Counted from the first letter of the stretch, positions 1-4,873 are shown. The stretch: 6,764 nt of DNA from Gemmatimonadota bacterium (GCA_019689775.1 JADGGV010000223.1:1-6764), one strand, 5' to 3'. Numbers and translations are program-made. The notes: generated from the sequence alone by a model not told the origin.

Positions 1-286
1 CGAGCATCGCGTCCAGGTCCGCGACCCGGTAGTTCACCATCCACCCCGCCCCCCCAGGCCCGAAGTACTTCGTGTCGCTCGGGAACGCCGCCCACACCGT
101 CGCCGGCCGCGCGCCGCTCGCATCGCGCCCGTCCGCCGCCGCCTCGAACACCGCGTACGTCGACCCCTCGTCGACCGGGACGCCCAGATGCTCGCGGTAC
201 CATGCCGCCAGCGCGACGGGGTCCCGCGCCCGAAAGAACACGCCACCGATGCCGGTCACCCGCGCCCGCCCGCCATCCGTCGCCAT
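1..286 (-). CDS. VOC family protein (glyoxalase/dioxygenase fold), C-terminus beyond window
   Basis: The reverse strand encodes 95 residues from ATG at 286-284 and stays open to the left edge, so the 3' part of the gene is missing. An AGGAG Shine-Dalgarno lies at 294-298 with a 7-nt spacer and fixes the start. The opening residues VTGIGGVFFRARDP (10-23) followed by LAAWYREHLGVPVD (26-39) are the first beta-alpha unit of the vicinal-oxygen-chelate fold. YFGPGGAGWMVNYRV (74-88) and DLDAML at the end match a common small VOC subfamily. Such proteins are usually 120-150 residues, so about 30-50 residues lie outside. VOC proteins bind a divalent metal and act as lyases, dioxygenases or resistance proteins. 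The substrate cannot be told, and no obvious metal-ligand His is visible in this half. Its codons end almost always in G or C, like the GHL10 gene at the other end, so it looks like resident chromosome rather than part of the defence cluster. Confidence 0.85.
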   Translation of the reverse strand, partial: MATDGGRARVTGIGGVFFRARDPVALAAWYREHLGVPVDEGSTYAVFEAAADGRDASGARPATVWAAFPSDTKYFGPGGAGWMVNYRVADLDAML

Positions 287-295
287 CGCGCCGCT

Positions 296-308
296 CCTGT
301 CACACAGG
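296..308. repeat. Small palindrome overlapping the VOC gene's ribosome-binding site
   Basis: CCTGT (296-300), a 3-nt spacer and ACAGG (304-308) form a perfect 5-bp inverted repeat just upstream of the VOC start. In the VOC transcript the arm nearest the start contains part of the AGGAG ribosome-binding site (294-298). A hairpin could therefore mask it, or the site could be a small operator. It is short and may be chance. Confidence 0.25.
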
Positions 309-471
309 GGAAGGTTGGGACTGCTCCCATTTTGCCGCGCCGGCCGGAGCGCCGCCACCCTCGAGGCGCCCGCCGCGTCCGCGCCGCGCGAGGAGGCGAT
401 GCGCCGCGCGGCGCCCGGGCACGGGGCGGGCGCGTGGCCGCGGGCCATTCGCCCTATGCCGGGAGCCGGTG

Positions 472-497
472 GGAACGTTCGAGAGCCTCAACGTTCC
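472..497. repeat. Inverted repeat GGAACGTT-N10-AACGTTCC
   Basis: GGAACGTT (472-479) and its exact reverse complement AACGTTCC (490-497) are separated by 10 nt. Each arm contains the self-complementary core AACGTT, so the motif is also a pair of half-site palindromes two helical turns or less apart, as expected for a dimeric regulator. The spacer length equals that of the operator-like repeat at 711-738. No clear promoter is visible around it. It could be an operator of a lost gene or a leftover of rearrangement. Confidence 0.4.
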
Positions 498-522
498 TTC
501 GCCGGGCGCCACTCCGGCACTG

Positions 523-693
523 GTGCGCCCCGCCACCTACGACCGTCTGGAGACCGTCGGCGACGTCGACCTGCTGGCCATCTCGGCGCGTCCCGCCGCG
601 GTCATGCGCCACTCCACCCGCTACCCCGACGCCGTCCGCGTCGAGGCCGCCGGCACGACGCGCGGCACCATCCTCCGGGTGCGCCACTCGCCG
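523..693 (+). pseudogene. Coding-like remnant of unrecognised family
   Basis: For about 57 codons, from GTG at 523 to about 693, one plus-strand frame looks coding: nearly every third base is G or C and the translation is balanced. Examples are ATYDRLETVGDVDLLAISAR, then VMRHSTRYPDAVRVEAAG and TTRGTILRVRHS. The frame stays open to 930, but past about 693 codon use degrades and it runs into the AbiE promoter and then antisense-like arginine-rich residues. A GTG at 469 in the same frame has a GGGAG only 3 nt upstream and is a weaker start. I do not recognise the family. It may be a fragment of a gene cut off when the neighbouring operon arrived, or a chance open stretch. Confidence 0.3.
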
Positions 694-702
694 AGCACAC
701 CG

Positions 703-731
703 TTGCGTGTTGTCAGAAATGCTTGTAAGTT
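703..731 (+). promoter_or_regulatory. Putative promoter of the AbiE-type operon
   Basis: TTGCGT (703-708), a 17-bp spacer and TAAGTT (726-731) form a weak sigma70-like promoter in an AT-rich island that stands out from its surroundings. It sits about 28 bp before the antitoxin ATG. The 9-bp inverted repeat at 711-738 covers the spacer and the -10, so a protein bound there would block RNA polymerase. Confidence 0.45.
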
Positions 732-738
732 TCTGACA
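711..738. promoter_or_regulatory. Operator-like inverted repeat for the AbiEi-type antitoxin
   Basis: TGTCAGAAA (711-719) and its perfect reverse complement TTTCTGACA (730-738) are separated by 10 nt and lie 20 bp upstream of the antitoxin start. AbiEi antitoxins of the type IV family carry an N-terminal winged helix-turn-helix and are known to repress their own operon by binding inverted repeats in the promoter. The position and symmetry fit that role. Assignment as the antitoxin's own operator is inference. Confidence 0.6.
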
Positions 739-758
739 CTCGCTCGACGGAGTGTCCC

Positions 759-1385
759 ATGCGAGGCATCGCGGAAGAGGTCCTGGAGCAGACGGAGGCC
801 CTGGGCGAGGGCGCGGTCGTTTCCGCCAAGTCGTTTCTACACCTGGGCAGCCGTGCGGCGGTCGATCAGGCGCTGTCCCGGCTCGCGCGCGGGGGGCATC
901 TGCTCCGCGTGGCGAGAGGCCGCTACGTGAGGCCCGTCCACACGCGCTTCGGCACGCGCGCGCCGGAGCCGGCCAAGATCATCGAGCGCCTCGCCGAGCT
1001 CACCGGAGAGACCGTCGTGCCGAGCGGCGCGACCGCGGCCAACGCCCTCGGCCTGACGACGCAGGTCCCCGTGCGACCGGTCTACCTCACGTCGGGACCT
1101 ACGCGATGCCTCCGGCTGGGTAGGCAGGTGGTGGAACTGAGGCACGCCCCCGCATGGCAGCTACGCGCGCCGCAGCGGCCTGCCGGACAGGCACTTCGCG
1201 CTCTGGTATGGCTCGGGCCGCAGCATGCCGGGGCGGCCGCCGAACGGCTTGGGCGAACGCTTCCGGCCCCGGAGCGGCAGGAGCTGCTCGCCGCCCGGCC
1301 GGCGCTCCCGACCTGGCTCGCGCGAACGGTGAGCGAGGCATTCGCGCCGAAGGCGAGGAAGCGCGGAAAGGCCGCGCGTGTCTGA
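759..1385 (+). CDS. abiEi: Type IV toxin-antitoxin system antitoxin, AbiEi family (DUF6088-like)
   Basis: The product is a 208-residue protein. ATG at 759 has GGAG at 749-752 with a 6-nt spacer. Residues about 17-58 form a winged helix-turn-helix typical of AbiEi/DUF6088: GSRAAVDQALSRLARGGHL (30-48), then a wing ending GRYVRP (54-59). The following FGTRAPEPAKIIERLAELTG (64-83) and VVPSGATAANALGLTTQVP (86-104) are the hallmark of this antitoxin family; the rest (VYLTSGPTRCLRLGRQVVEL) is the C-terminal antitoxin domain. In characterised AbiE systems the antitoxin neutralises the toxin's activity without a stable protein complex and represses the operon through its N-terminal domain. The inverted repeat at 711-738 is the likely site. 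The end overlaps the toxin gene by 8 bp, indicating translational coupling. The C-terminus is lysine/arginine rich (KARKRGKAARV). AbiE modules can act as abortive-infection phage defence; whether this one does is not shown. Confidence 0.88.
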   Translation: MRGIAEEVLEQTEALGEGAVVSAKSFLHLGSRAAVDQALSRLARGGHLLRVARGRYVRPVHTRFGTRAPEPAKIIERLAELTGETVVPSGATAANALGLTTQVPVRPVYLTSGPTRCLRLGRQVVELRHAPAWQLRAPQRPAGQALRALVWLGPQHAGAAAERLGRTLPAPERQELLAARPALPTWLARTVSEAFAPKARKRGKAARV

Positions 1386-2487
1386 GCCGTTTCTTCGCCT
1401 GTCGGCCGCCGACCGGGCCGACGCTCTGGGCGTCGCCGCGGACGCGTCCGGACGTCCCGCCCACCTCCTCGAGAAGGACGTCTGGATCGTGTGGGTGCTG
1501 GAGGCGTTGTTCGGCGAGCATCTCGGCGAGCACCTGAGCTTCAAGGGCGGGACGTCGCTCTCCAAGGCGTACCGCGTGATCGGCCGCTTCTCCGAGGACA
1601 TCGACGTCACGTACGACATCCGCGCGCTCCTCCCGGACGCGGCTGGCGATGCGGACGAACCGCTCCCGGCGACCCGCAGTCAGGAGAAGCGGTGGAGCGA
1701 CCTGGTCCGGCAGCGCTTGCCGGTATGGGTCGCGGAGGAAGTCCTCCCAGTGGTCGAGGCACGTCTGTCCGCGAGCGGCGCCCCTGCCGAGGCTCGGGCC
1801 GAAATCGACAGGCTGTACGTGTGCTACGAACCCGCCGTGGCGCCCGCCACGGGGTACGTCGCGCCGGAGGTCCTGATCGAGTTCGGCGCCCGTTCAACCG
1901 GCGAGCCGCTGAAGCGGATGCCGGTGACGTGCGACGCTGCTCCCCATCTGCCGATGGTGGCCTTCCCCACCGCCACGCCGCGCGTGATGGCGGCCGAGCG
2001 GACCTTCTGGGAGAAGGCGACCGCCGCCCACGTGTTCTGCCTCCAGGGCCGACTGCGAGGCGAGCGCTACGCCCGTCACTGGTACGACCTCGTCCGCCTG
2101 GACGACGCCGGGATCGCCGCAGCCGCGTTGGCCGACCGGGAACTCGCCCGGGCGGTGGCTCGTCACAAGCAGTGGTTCTTCGCCGCGAAGGATCTCGAGG
2201 GGAAGGTCATCAGCCACGATGCCGCGGTGGACGGAGCCCTGCGGCTGGTGCCGTCGGGACAGCCGTTCGATGTGTTGGCGGAGGATTACGCGCGAATGGT
2301 CGAGGCGGGTCTGCTCGAGGAATCGGCGCCGTCGCGACGAGGTGCTCGAAGAGGTCGCGGCACATCGCCTCGACCCGCTCCGGCAGGACGAGCCGGGCCT
2401 CGAAGCTCGAAGCGCCATACCGCGCCCGCGCCTCACCCGGCGTCATCACGGCGCCCGTCCTCGCGTCCGTCACGATCTTGTCCGTAA
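1378..2487 (+). CDS. abiEii: AbiEii/AbiGii-family nucleotidyltransferase toxin with replaced C-terminus
   Basis: GTG at 1378 lies inside the antitoxin's last codons, with GGAAAGG at 1365-1371 and a 6-nt spacer. The frame encodes 369 residues. The polymerase-beta-like nucleotidyltransferase core is plain: FKGGTSLSKAY (55-65), then RFSEDIDV (70-77) with the metal-binding pair D74/D76, VLIEFGAR with E168 as likely third acidic residue, AAERTFWEKATAAH (205-218, K213) and HWYDLVRL (234-241, D237). The late part (HKQWFFAAKDLEGKVIS, then LAEDYARMVEAGLLEE to 315) is still family-like. Relatives continue for roughly 15-25 more residues. Here homology stops near residue 318 and the frame enters DNA antisense to hsdR, adding about 50 Arg/Pro/Ser-rich residues before TAA at 2485. 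The toxin is presumed to transfer nucleotides to an RNA target to arrest growth. All catalytic motifs are present, so activity may survive, but loss of the tail could impair folding. The altered end may reflect deletion or an assembly join. Confidence 0.85.
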   Translation: MSEPFLRLSAADRADALGVAADASGRPAHLLEKDVWIVWVLEALFGEHLGEHLSFKGGTSLSKAYRVIGRFSEDIDVTYDIRALLPDAAGDADEPLPATRSQEKRWSDLVRQRLPVWVAEEVLPVVEARLSASGAPAEARAEIDRLYVCYEPAVAPATGYVAPEVLIEFGARSTGEPLKRMPVTCDAAPHLPMVAFPTATPRVMAAERTFWEKATAAHVFCLQGRLRGERYARHWYDLVRLDDAGIAAAALADRELARAVARHKQWFFAAKDLEGKVISHDAAVDGALRLVPSGQPFDVLAEDYARMVEAGLLEESAPSRRGARRGRGTSPRPAPAGRAGPRSSKRHTAPAPHPASSRRPSSRPSRSCP

Positions 2488-3691
2488 GGTCGTCGCGCGT
2501 GACGCCGGTCTGCCGCTCGCTCTCGGTCTTGTCGTCCAGGAAGATGTCGCGACGCACGATCTCGCAGGCGGCCAGGTAGCCGTCCTCGATCCCCTGCGCC
2601 ATGTCGTATTCGTAGACGGGCTCGCCGAAGTAGCGGAGGTTGTCGGCCAGGATGCGGTCGTCCTCCTCCGCCTCCCTCGAGCGTTCGCCCACCTCGATCT
2701 GGCGCGGTGTGGCCGTGAGCCCGATCCGCACCGCGTTCGGGTTGCGCTTGAGCACCTCGTGCCACGTGCCCCAGGCGGAGCGGTGGCACTCGTCGATGAC
2801 GATGTGGCTGAAGTGGTCCGGCGGGTAATGCGTGACCAGGAAGCTCGCGTCCGCCTCGTCCGAGTCCACGCCGAGCGTCTGGTACGTGGCGATCTGGACA
2901 CGGGCGTTCCGGGCTGTGTTGCTGCCGTCGGCCGCCTGCCGCACCGGCGCGACGTCGGCGCCGAAGACGTTCTGGAACGCCGCCGTCGCCTGGCTCCGCA
3001 GCTCGTCGCGGTCGCAGACGAAGAGGGCGCGCCGGAGCTGGCCCGCATCGGCGATGCGCCGCAGGAGGTTCACCGCGATGAACGTCTTGCCGGCGCCGGT
3101 GGCGAGCGTGAGGAGCGCGCGCGGCGGCTCGCCCCGCTTCTGCTGGAGGGCGATCTTCTCCAGGACCGCGCGGATCGCCGCGTCCTGGTAGTAGCGCCGC
3201 GTCGCCTCGCCGCCGGGGTAGCGGGTGAGGAGCGGCCGGGCCGCCGGGTCGGAGAGCGCAAAGCCGACGTGGCGCTCGTAGCGGGCGCGCAGATCGGCCG
3301 GCGTCGGGAACGAGGCCAGCGGGTGCGGGCCGGTCGTGAGCCCGGTCGCACGGTCGAACTCGACGTACTGGTGGCCGTTGCTGGAGAAGACGAACGGGAC
3401 GTTCAGCCGCTTGCACGCCGCGTACAGCTTGGCCTGCTCCAGGCCGTGCATCGGCGGCAGGTGCTCGGCCTTCGCCTCGATGAGCGCGACGGCGACGGGC
3501 TGCGTGTCGGGGTTGAGCTTCACGCGCAGCACGTAGTCGACCCGGCCCTTCGCGCGCTTCCGGGCCTTGCCGCCGATCAGCTCGATGGCGCCCGCCGACT
3601 CCTCACGGCGGATCAGGTCCTCGGTCCAGCCGCGGGCGTGGATCGCCGGATCGATCAGCTTCGCTCGGGTATCCGCCTCGCTCAGCGGCAT
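2210..3691 (-). CDS. hsdR: Type I restriction R subunit (HsdR), truncated after first helicase lobe
   Basis: I start the protein at ATG 3691-3689, residues MPLSEADTRAKLIDP, the normal family beginning; GAGG lies 4 nt upstream. A longer frame to 3844 exists but its extra residues look non-coding. The N-terminal nuclease shows the PD-(D/E)xK set: D52 in GRVDYVL, E72 and K74 in ALIEAKAE, and Q86/Y90 in EQAKLYA. The helicase shows Walker A ATGAGKT (197-203), Walker B/DEAH-type DECH (300-303) and motif III TAT (326-328). After LPERVEAMCRDLFEHLVAT (ends near residue 453, base 2333) the family match stops, and the frame continues antisense to the AbiEii gene to TGA at 2210. The second RecA lobe (motifs IV-VI) and the C-terminal MTase-binding part are absent; complete relatives run about 750-1000 residues. 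HsdR translocates DNA and cleaves only with HsdM and HsdS, neither of which is in the window. It is most likely an inactive remnant, though its nuclease domain appears intact. Confidence 0.85.
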   Translation of the reverse strand: MPLSEADTRAKLIDPAIHARGWTEDLIRREESAGAIELIGGKARKRAKGRVDYVLRVKLNPDTQPVAVALIEAKAEHLPPMHGLEQAKLYAACKRLNVPFVFSSNGHQYVEFDRATGLTTGPHPLASFPTPADLRARYERHVGFALSDPAARPLLTRYPGGEATRRYYQDAAIRAVLEKIALQQKRGEPPRALLTLATGAGKTFIAVNLLRRIADAGQLRRALFVCDRDELRSQATAAFQNVFGADVAPVRQAADGSNTARNARVQIATYQTLGVDSDEADASFLVTHYPPDHFSHIVIDECHRSAWGTWHEVLKRNPNAVRIGLTATPRQIEVGERSREAEEDDRILADNLRYFGEPVYEYDMAQGIEDGYLAACEIVRRDIFLDDKTESERQTGVTRDDLTDKIVTDARTGAVMTPGEARARYGASSFEARLVLPERVEAMCRDLFEHLVATAPIPRADPPRPFARNPPPTHRTAVPTAPAAGLRPPRHRG

Positions 3692-3972
3692 TTGTCCTCG
3701 CCTGCCATCGCCGAAGTCGGCCGGGTTCGAGCGCCTCTGCGGAAGCGATACGGGACTGGCTCGGGAAGAGCGAACGCCCAAGCTACGCCGCGCCTCGGGC
3801 CGGCCACAAGACCGCGGGTGAAGCGCCGGGGCCAGCCGATGCACGTGACGGCAAATATGGGCTGACGGGTACGACAGCGAGTCCGGCCCGCGGGTGACCG
3901 GATCCGCCTCGCGGCTTGTGCCCGCGGATGGCGCCCGTCGCCGGACGCCCCATGGGCACGATTCGTGTACGT

Positions 3973-3989
3973 ATCATGCCCGGTATGAT
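3973..3989. promoter_or_regulatory. Palindrome ATCAT-N7-ATGAT upstream of the Phd/RelE promoter
   Basis: ATCAT (3973-3977) and ATGAT (3985-3989) form a 5-bp inverted repeat with a 7-nt spacer, just upstream of the putative -35 at 3995. A second, imperfect 16-bp palindrome (4002-4017, 6 of 8 positions symmetrical) fills the promoter spacer. Phd/YefM antitoxins repress their own promoters by binding such paired palindromes, so both are candidate operators. The assignment is inference. Confidence 0.35.
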
Positions 3990-3994
3990 GCCAC

Positions 3995-4023
3995 TTGGAT
4001 TGCGCATGATCGTGTGCTAGATT
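3995..4023 (+). promoter_or_regulatory. Putative promoter of the Phd/YefM-RelE operon
   Basis: TTGGAT (3995-4000), a 17-bp spacer and TAGATT (4018-4023) make a reasonable sigma70-like promoter in an AT-richer island, 35 bp before the antitoxin ATG at 4059. The spacer holds an imperfect palindrome, which suggests autoregulation by the antitoxin. Confidence 0.5.
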
Positions 4024-4058
4024 CTGCCCATAATCCACACCCGGCGGAGGGGTGCCTG

Positions 4059-4382
4059 ATGTTCGAAGTGAAGGGAGACGCGGTCATCGCGACGGCGACG
4101 GAGCTCCGCCGCGAGGCCGGCCGGTTGCTCGAGCGCGTCGATCGGGGGGAGAGCGTCGTGATTCAGCGGAACGCCGAGCCGATCGGCGTTCTCGTGAGCT
4201 ACGATCTGTATCGGCGGATGATGTCGACGATCGGCCAGATGGAGGATCTCAAGCTCGCGCTCCTGGCCATGCACCGCGAGGCGAAGCTGCGCGCGGGCGC
4301 CGACGAGCTCGTTCCTCTCGAGGCTCTGATGCAGGAGTTTGGCGTGGAGGACGATGCCGAAGCCGAAGGAGCGCGCGCCTGA
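4059..4382 (+). CDS. Type II toxin-antitoxin system antitoxin, Phd/YefM family
   Basis: The product is a 107-residue protein beginning MFEVKGDAVIATATELRREA. The start ATG at 4059 has a strong GGAGGGG at 4046-4052. The frame is open back to 3894, but the upstream residues look random and no ribosome-binding site supports a longer form. Residues about 10-55 match the Phd/YefM DNA-binding fold: ATELRREAGRLLERVDRGES, then VVIQRNAEPIGVLVSYDLYR (33-52), with the usual Asx-Glu-Pro turn before the last strand. The C-terminal half (MEDLKLALLAMHREAKLRAG, then a very acidic tail) is the flexible toxin-binding part. In this family the antitoxin binds and blocks a RelE/Doc-type toxin and represses the shared promoter, and its degradation by proteases frees the toxin. 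The toxin gene overlaps its 3' end by 29 bp. Confidence 0.92.
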   Translation: MFEVKGDAVIATATELRREAGRLLERVDRGESVVIQRNAEPIGVLVSYDLYRRMMSTIGQMEDLKLALLAMHREAKLRAGADELVPLEALMQEFGVEDDAEAEGARA

Positions 4383-4707
4383 TCCTCCGGGGCCGCCGCG
4401 CCGGTTCCAGGTCGCTTTCGCGGCGGAGGTGCGGAAGGACCTGAAGAAGCTGGGCAAGTCCGCCGCGCAGGAGATCCTGCGCCAGATCGCGAAGAAGCTG
4501 ACCGTCGACCCGATCGGGCATGGCGACGCGCTGTACCGCGATCTCGGCGGCTACCGCAAGCTCCGGGTCGGCGAGCACCGGGTCATCTACCGCGTGGTGG
4601 AGGACCGGGTGCTCGTCATCGTTCTCGGTGTGGGGAAGCGCGCCGCCGGATGCACGAAGCCCCGACATCGCCTGAGCGACGCCGGGGCCTCATCTTCCTC
4701 GAAGTAG
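4354..4707 (+). CDS. Type II toxin-antitoxin system toxin, RelE/ParE superfamily
   Basis: The product is a 117-residue protein. I chose ATG 4354, with GGAGG at 4346-4350 although only 3 nt away; a TTG at 4339 in the same frame is an alternative. The RelE/ParE core spans about residues 18-96: FQVAFAAEVRKDLKKLGKS (18-36), ILRQIAKKLTVDPIGHGDAL (41-60), LGGYRKLRVGEHRVIYRVVE (64-83) and VLVIVLGVGKR (86-96). RelE toxins cleave mRNA in the ribosome; ParE relatives inhibit gyrase. The IYRV and VGKR strands with basic residues favour the RelE mRNA-endonuclease group, but this is inference. Most relatives continue with a short helix containing a VY-x-x-A-type pattern after GKR. Here the last 21 residues (AAGCTKPRHRLSDAGASSSSK) lack it, so the end may be divergent or frameshifted. 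The TAG stop coincides with the last three bases of the tRNA gene on the other strand. The gene is translationally coupled to the antitoxin. Confidence 0.88.
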   Translation: MPKPKERAPDPPGPPRRFQVAFAAEVRKDLKKLGKSAAQEILRQIAKKLTVDPIGHGDALYRDLGGYRKLRVGEHRVIYRVVEDRVLVIVLGVGKRAAGCTKPRHRLSDAGASSSSK

Positions 4708-4778
4708 CAGGGGCGGGACTCGAACCCGCGACCCCACGATTATGAATCGTGTGCTCTAACCGGCTGAGCTACCCTGCC
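4705..4778 (-). tRNA. tRNA-Met (CAU anticodon), probably elongator
   Basis: The reverse strand folds into a complete 74-nt cloverleaf. The acceptor GGCAGGG (4778-4772) pairs with CCCTGCT (4712-4706). The D stem is GCTC/GAGC with a 9-nt loop containing GG, the anticodon stem is CACGA/TCGTG with loop TTCATAA (4746-4740), and the variable loop is GGGTC. The T stem is GCGGG/CCCGC with loop TTCGAGT, and the discriminator is A at 4705. The anticodon is CAU. The D arm and variable loop closely resemble bacterial elongator tRNA-Met, and the initiator hallmark of three G-C pairs at the base of the anticodon stem is absent. An Ile2 tRNA with modified CAU is possible. The terminal pair is G1-U72, a wobble rather than G-C. 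CCA is not encoded. The discriminator and the two bases before it are the complement of the RelE toxin's TAG stop codon. Confidence 0.95.
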
Positions 4779-4824
4779 GCGTCCTCCATCTCGGCCGCGA
4801 AGGCGGTCGACGGAAGACTTAAAA

Positions 4825-4852
4825 ATTAAACCTGCCCGCCGGCCTCCGTCAA
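4825..4852 (-). promoter_or_regulatory. Promoter of the tRNA gene
   Basis: On the reverse strand TTGACG (4852-4847), a 16-bp spacer and TTTAAT (4830-4825) give a strong sigma70-type promoter (5 of 6 matches in each box). It lies about 46 bp upstream of the tRNA 5' end, allowing a leader of roughly 40 nt to be trimmed by RNase P. The AT-rich run at 4819-4830 is among the most AT-rich in the window. Confidence 0.72.
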
Positions 4853-4873
4853 CCGCCCGCCGTGCCCGTTTTT

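Larger units (their letters stand above)
287..522. other. Intergenic region upstream of the VOC gene; no gene recognised
   Basis: This is GC-rich sequence between the VOC start and the coding-like stretch that begins near 523. I see no reading frame with convincing protein character. It holds the VOC ribosome-binding site, a weak TGGGA/TCCCA hairpin (316-329) followed by four T residues, and the inverted repeat at 472-497 described separately. Confidence 0.5.
3692..4058. other. Intergenic region between hsdR and the Phd/RelE operon
   Basis: These 367 bases separate divergent genes. The hsdR ribosome-binding site lies at the left end. The middle (about 3720-3950) is GC-rich with no convincing reading frame on either strand and no clear hsdR promoter. 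From about 3955 the sequence becomes noticeably richer in A and T and holds the palindromes and promoter of the Phd/YefM-RelE operon. No hsdM or hsdS remnant is recognisable here. Confidence 0.55.

Noticed and set aside
316..333. TGGGA/TCCCA hairpin followed by TTTT as an intrinsic terminator
   Set aside because: The stem is only 5 bp and no plus-strand gene ends there; too weak to call.
2336..2400. A shifted frame reading DEVLEEVAAHRLDPL as the true toxin tail
   Set aside because: It resembles the toxin family's acidic helical tail, but the same bases on the minus strand encode a strongly conserved HsdR segment (LPERVEAMCRDLF), so the resemblance is likely chance.
3692..3844. Upstream extension of hsdR to an ATG at 3844
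   Set aside because: The extra 51 residues look random and the family normally begins at MPLSEADTRAK, which also has a nearby ribosome-binding site.
2219..3865. Very long open frame on the plus strand opposite hsdR
   Set aside because: Its translation is low-complexity and Val/Arg/Asp-rich, as expected from the antisense of a high-GC gene, while the minus strand shows full nuclease and helicase motifs.
3812..3897. CCGCGGGTGA present twice (3812-3821 and 3888-3897) as an attachment-site or direct repeat
   Set aside because: Ten GC-rich bases repeating within 80 bp is easily chance at this base composition, and no gene-level context supports it.
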